In this document: positions 63,942 through 64,000 of the stretch, piece by piece
Layout of the letters: every line of letters starts with the position of its first letter
Numbering within the stretch: the stretch's first letter is position 1
From: Rhizobium sp. Q54
GTDB taxonomy: Bacteria; Pseudomonadota; Alphaproteobacteria; Rhizobiales; Xanthobacteraceae
Length of the DNA: 64,000 bases
NCBI GenBank assembly: GCA_945907045.1
Contig: CAMDSH010000010.1
Span: forward strand, 21,894-85,893
Direction: 5' to 3'
Position numbers and translations under genes: made by a program
The notes under the pieces: model-generated
What the model saw: only the letters and a program-made list of their open reading frames with translations
What the model was told of the DNA's origin: nothing
The model's database searches: none

Positions 63942-64000
63942 ATGACAAGACGACCCCGTCGGAACCACACACCGGCCTTCAAGGCTAAGGTGGCGCTTGC
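63942..64000 (+). mobile_element. Start of an IS3-family transposase gene (OrfA), cut by window end
   Basis: ATG 63942 follows an AGGAGAGACC ribosome binding site. The visible peptide MTRRPRRNHTPAFKAKVALA is the beginning of the IS3-type helix-turn-helix OrfA. The frame runs off the window after 59 bases, so the rest of the element and its right end are not visible. The left inverted repeat probably lies around 63870, but its exact end is not proven. Confidence 0.8.

Noticed and set aside
1..64000. CRISPR arrays, rRNA, complete prophage, riboswitch
   Set aside because: I found no spaced direct repeats of the right kind, no rRNA-like stretch, no phage gene block and no conserved riboswitch core.

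Overview
The window is GC-rich chromosomal DNA of an alphaproteobacterium, most likely Hyphomicrobiales of the Bradyrhizobium/Rhodopseudomonas/Xanthobacteraceae group. I infer this from the protein set (TAXI-TRAP transporter, Bug-family binding protein, SleB-type hydrolase with a long disordered N-terminus, extensin-like protein, RibB with a dead GTP-cyclohydrolase domain, DUF1194, DUF1499, DUF898) and from the xseB-dxs neighbourhood with a nearby histone-deacetylase-like gene. There is no CRISPR array, rRNA or recognisable prophage. The taxonomic call is a judgement from sequence, not from a search.

Layout. 1-1942: end of a TAXI-type TRAP transporter operon. 2144-5900: cell-wall hydrolase, MFS transporter and AcuI-like acrylyl-CoA reductase. 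6474-9602 (minus): a tightly packed five-gene operon (ygfZ, tag, HD phosphohydrolase, dual-specificity phosphatase, PaaI thioesterase), divergent from pyrC. 11227-17110: a response regulator with one degenerate receiver, small conserved proteins, a Nudix hydrolase, an HMCES/YedK-type protein, an FAD-linked 2-hydroxyacid dehydrogenase and the Sua5/TsaC tRNA-modification gene. tRNA-Pro(CGG) lies at 17165. 17386-28656: Bug binding protein plus IlvD/Edd sugar-acid dehydratase, a metallo-hydrolase, the DUF898/M48/DUF1499 membrane group, a beta-lactamase-fold serine hydrolase and a two-domain L,D-transpeptidase. 28907-36137: acyl-CoA ligase, sarcosine/N-methyltryptophan oxidase, extensin-like protein, Tat-exported phosphoesterase, a second (lipoprotein) L,D-transpeptidase, a 56-residue small gene and CorA. 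36276-38012 is an AT-richer orphan gene. 38026-49247: SDR, pdxH, a J-domain protein, an ECF sigma/anti-sigma pair, fabI, a histidine phosphatase, a repeat-containing exported peptide, aroC, ribB, a von Willebrand-type protein and an RlmD/TrmA-type RNA methyltransferase. 49244-55412: dxs, a membrane alpha/beta hydrolase, xseB, two SDRs and the histone-deacetylase-like gene. 55496-61278: orphan NitT/TauT-type binding protein, SDR, ring-cleaving VOC dioxygenase, DoxX, PilZ and an acyl-CoA dehydrogenase. tRNA-Gln(TTG) at 61428 is followed by an AT-richer accessory segment: a two-gene membrane operon of unknown function, a gene that seems to have lost its 5' end, and the start of an IS3-type transposase that runs off the window.

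Most of the window is ordinary core metabolism and envelope biology: pyrimidine, chorismate, riboflavin, isoprenoid and pyridoxal synthesis, peptidoglycan cross-linking and tRNA/DNA repair. The candidates for undescribed biology are the two AT-richer inserts (36276-38012, and everything after tRNA-Gln). Smaller points of interest are a His-to-Tyr change at the expected active site of the HMCES-type protein, a tandem repeat that supplies stop codons to two convergent genes, a perfectly duplicated 26-residue unit in a small exported protein, a second catalytically dead domain in a long L,D-transpeptidase, and bipartite palindromic intergenic repeats.
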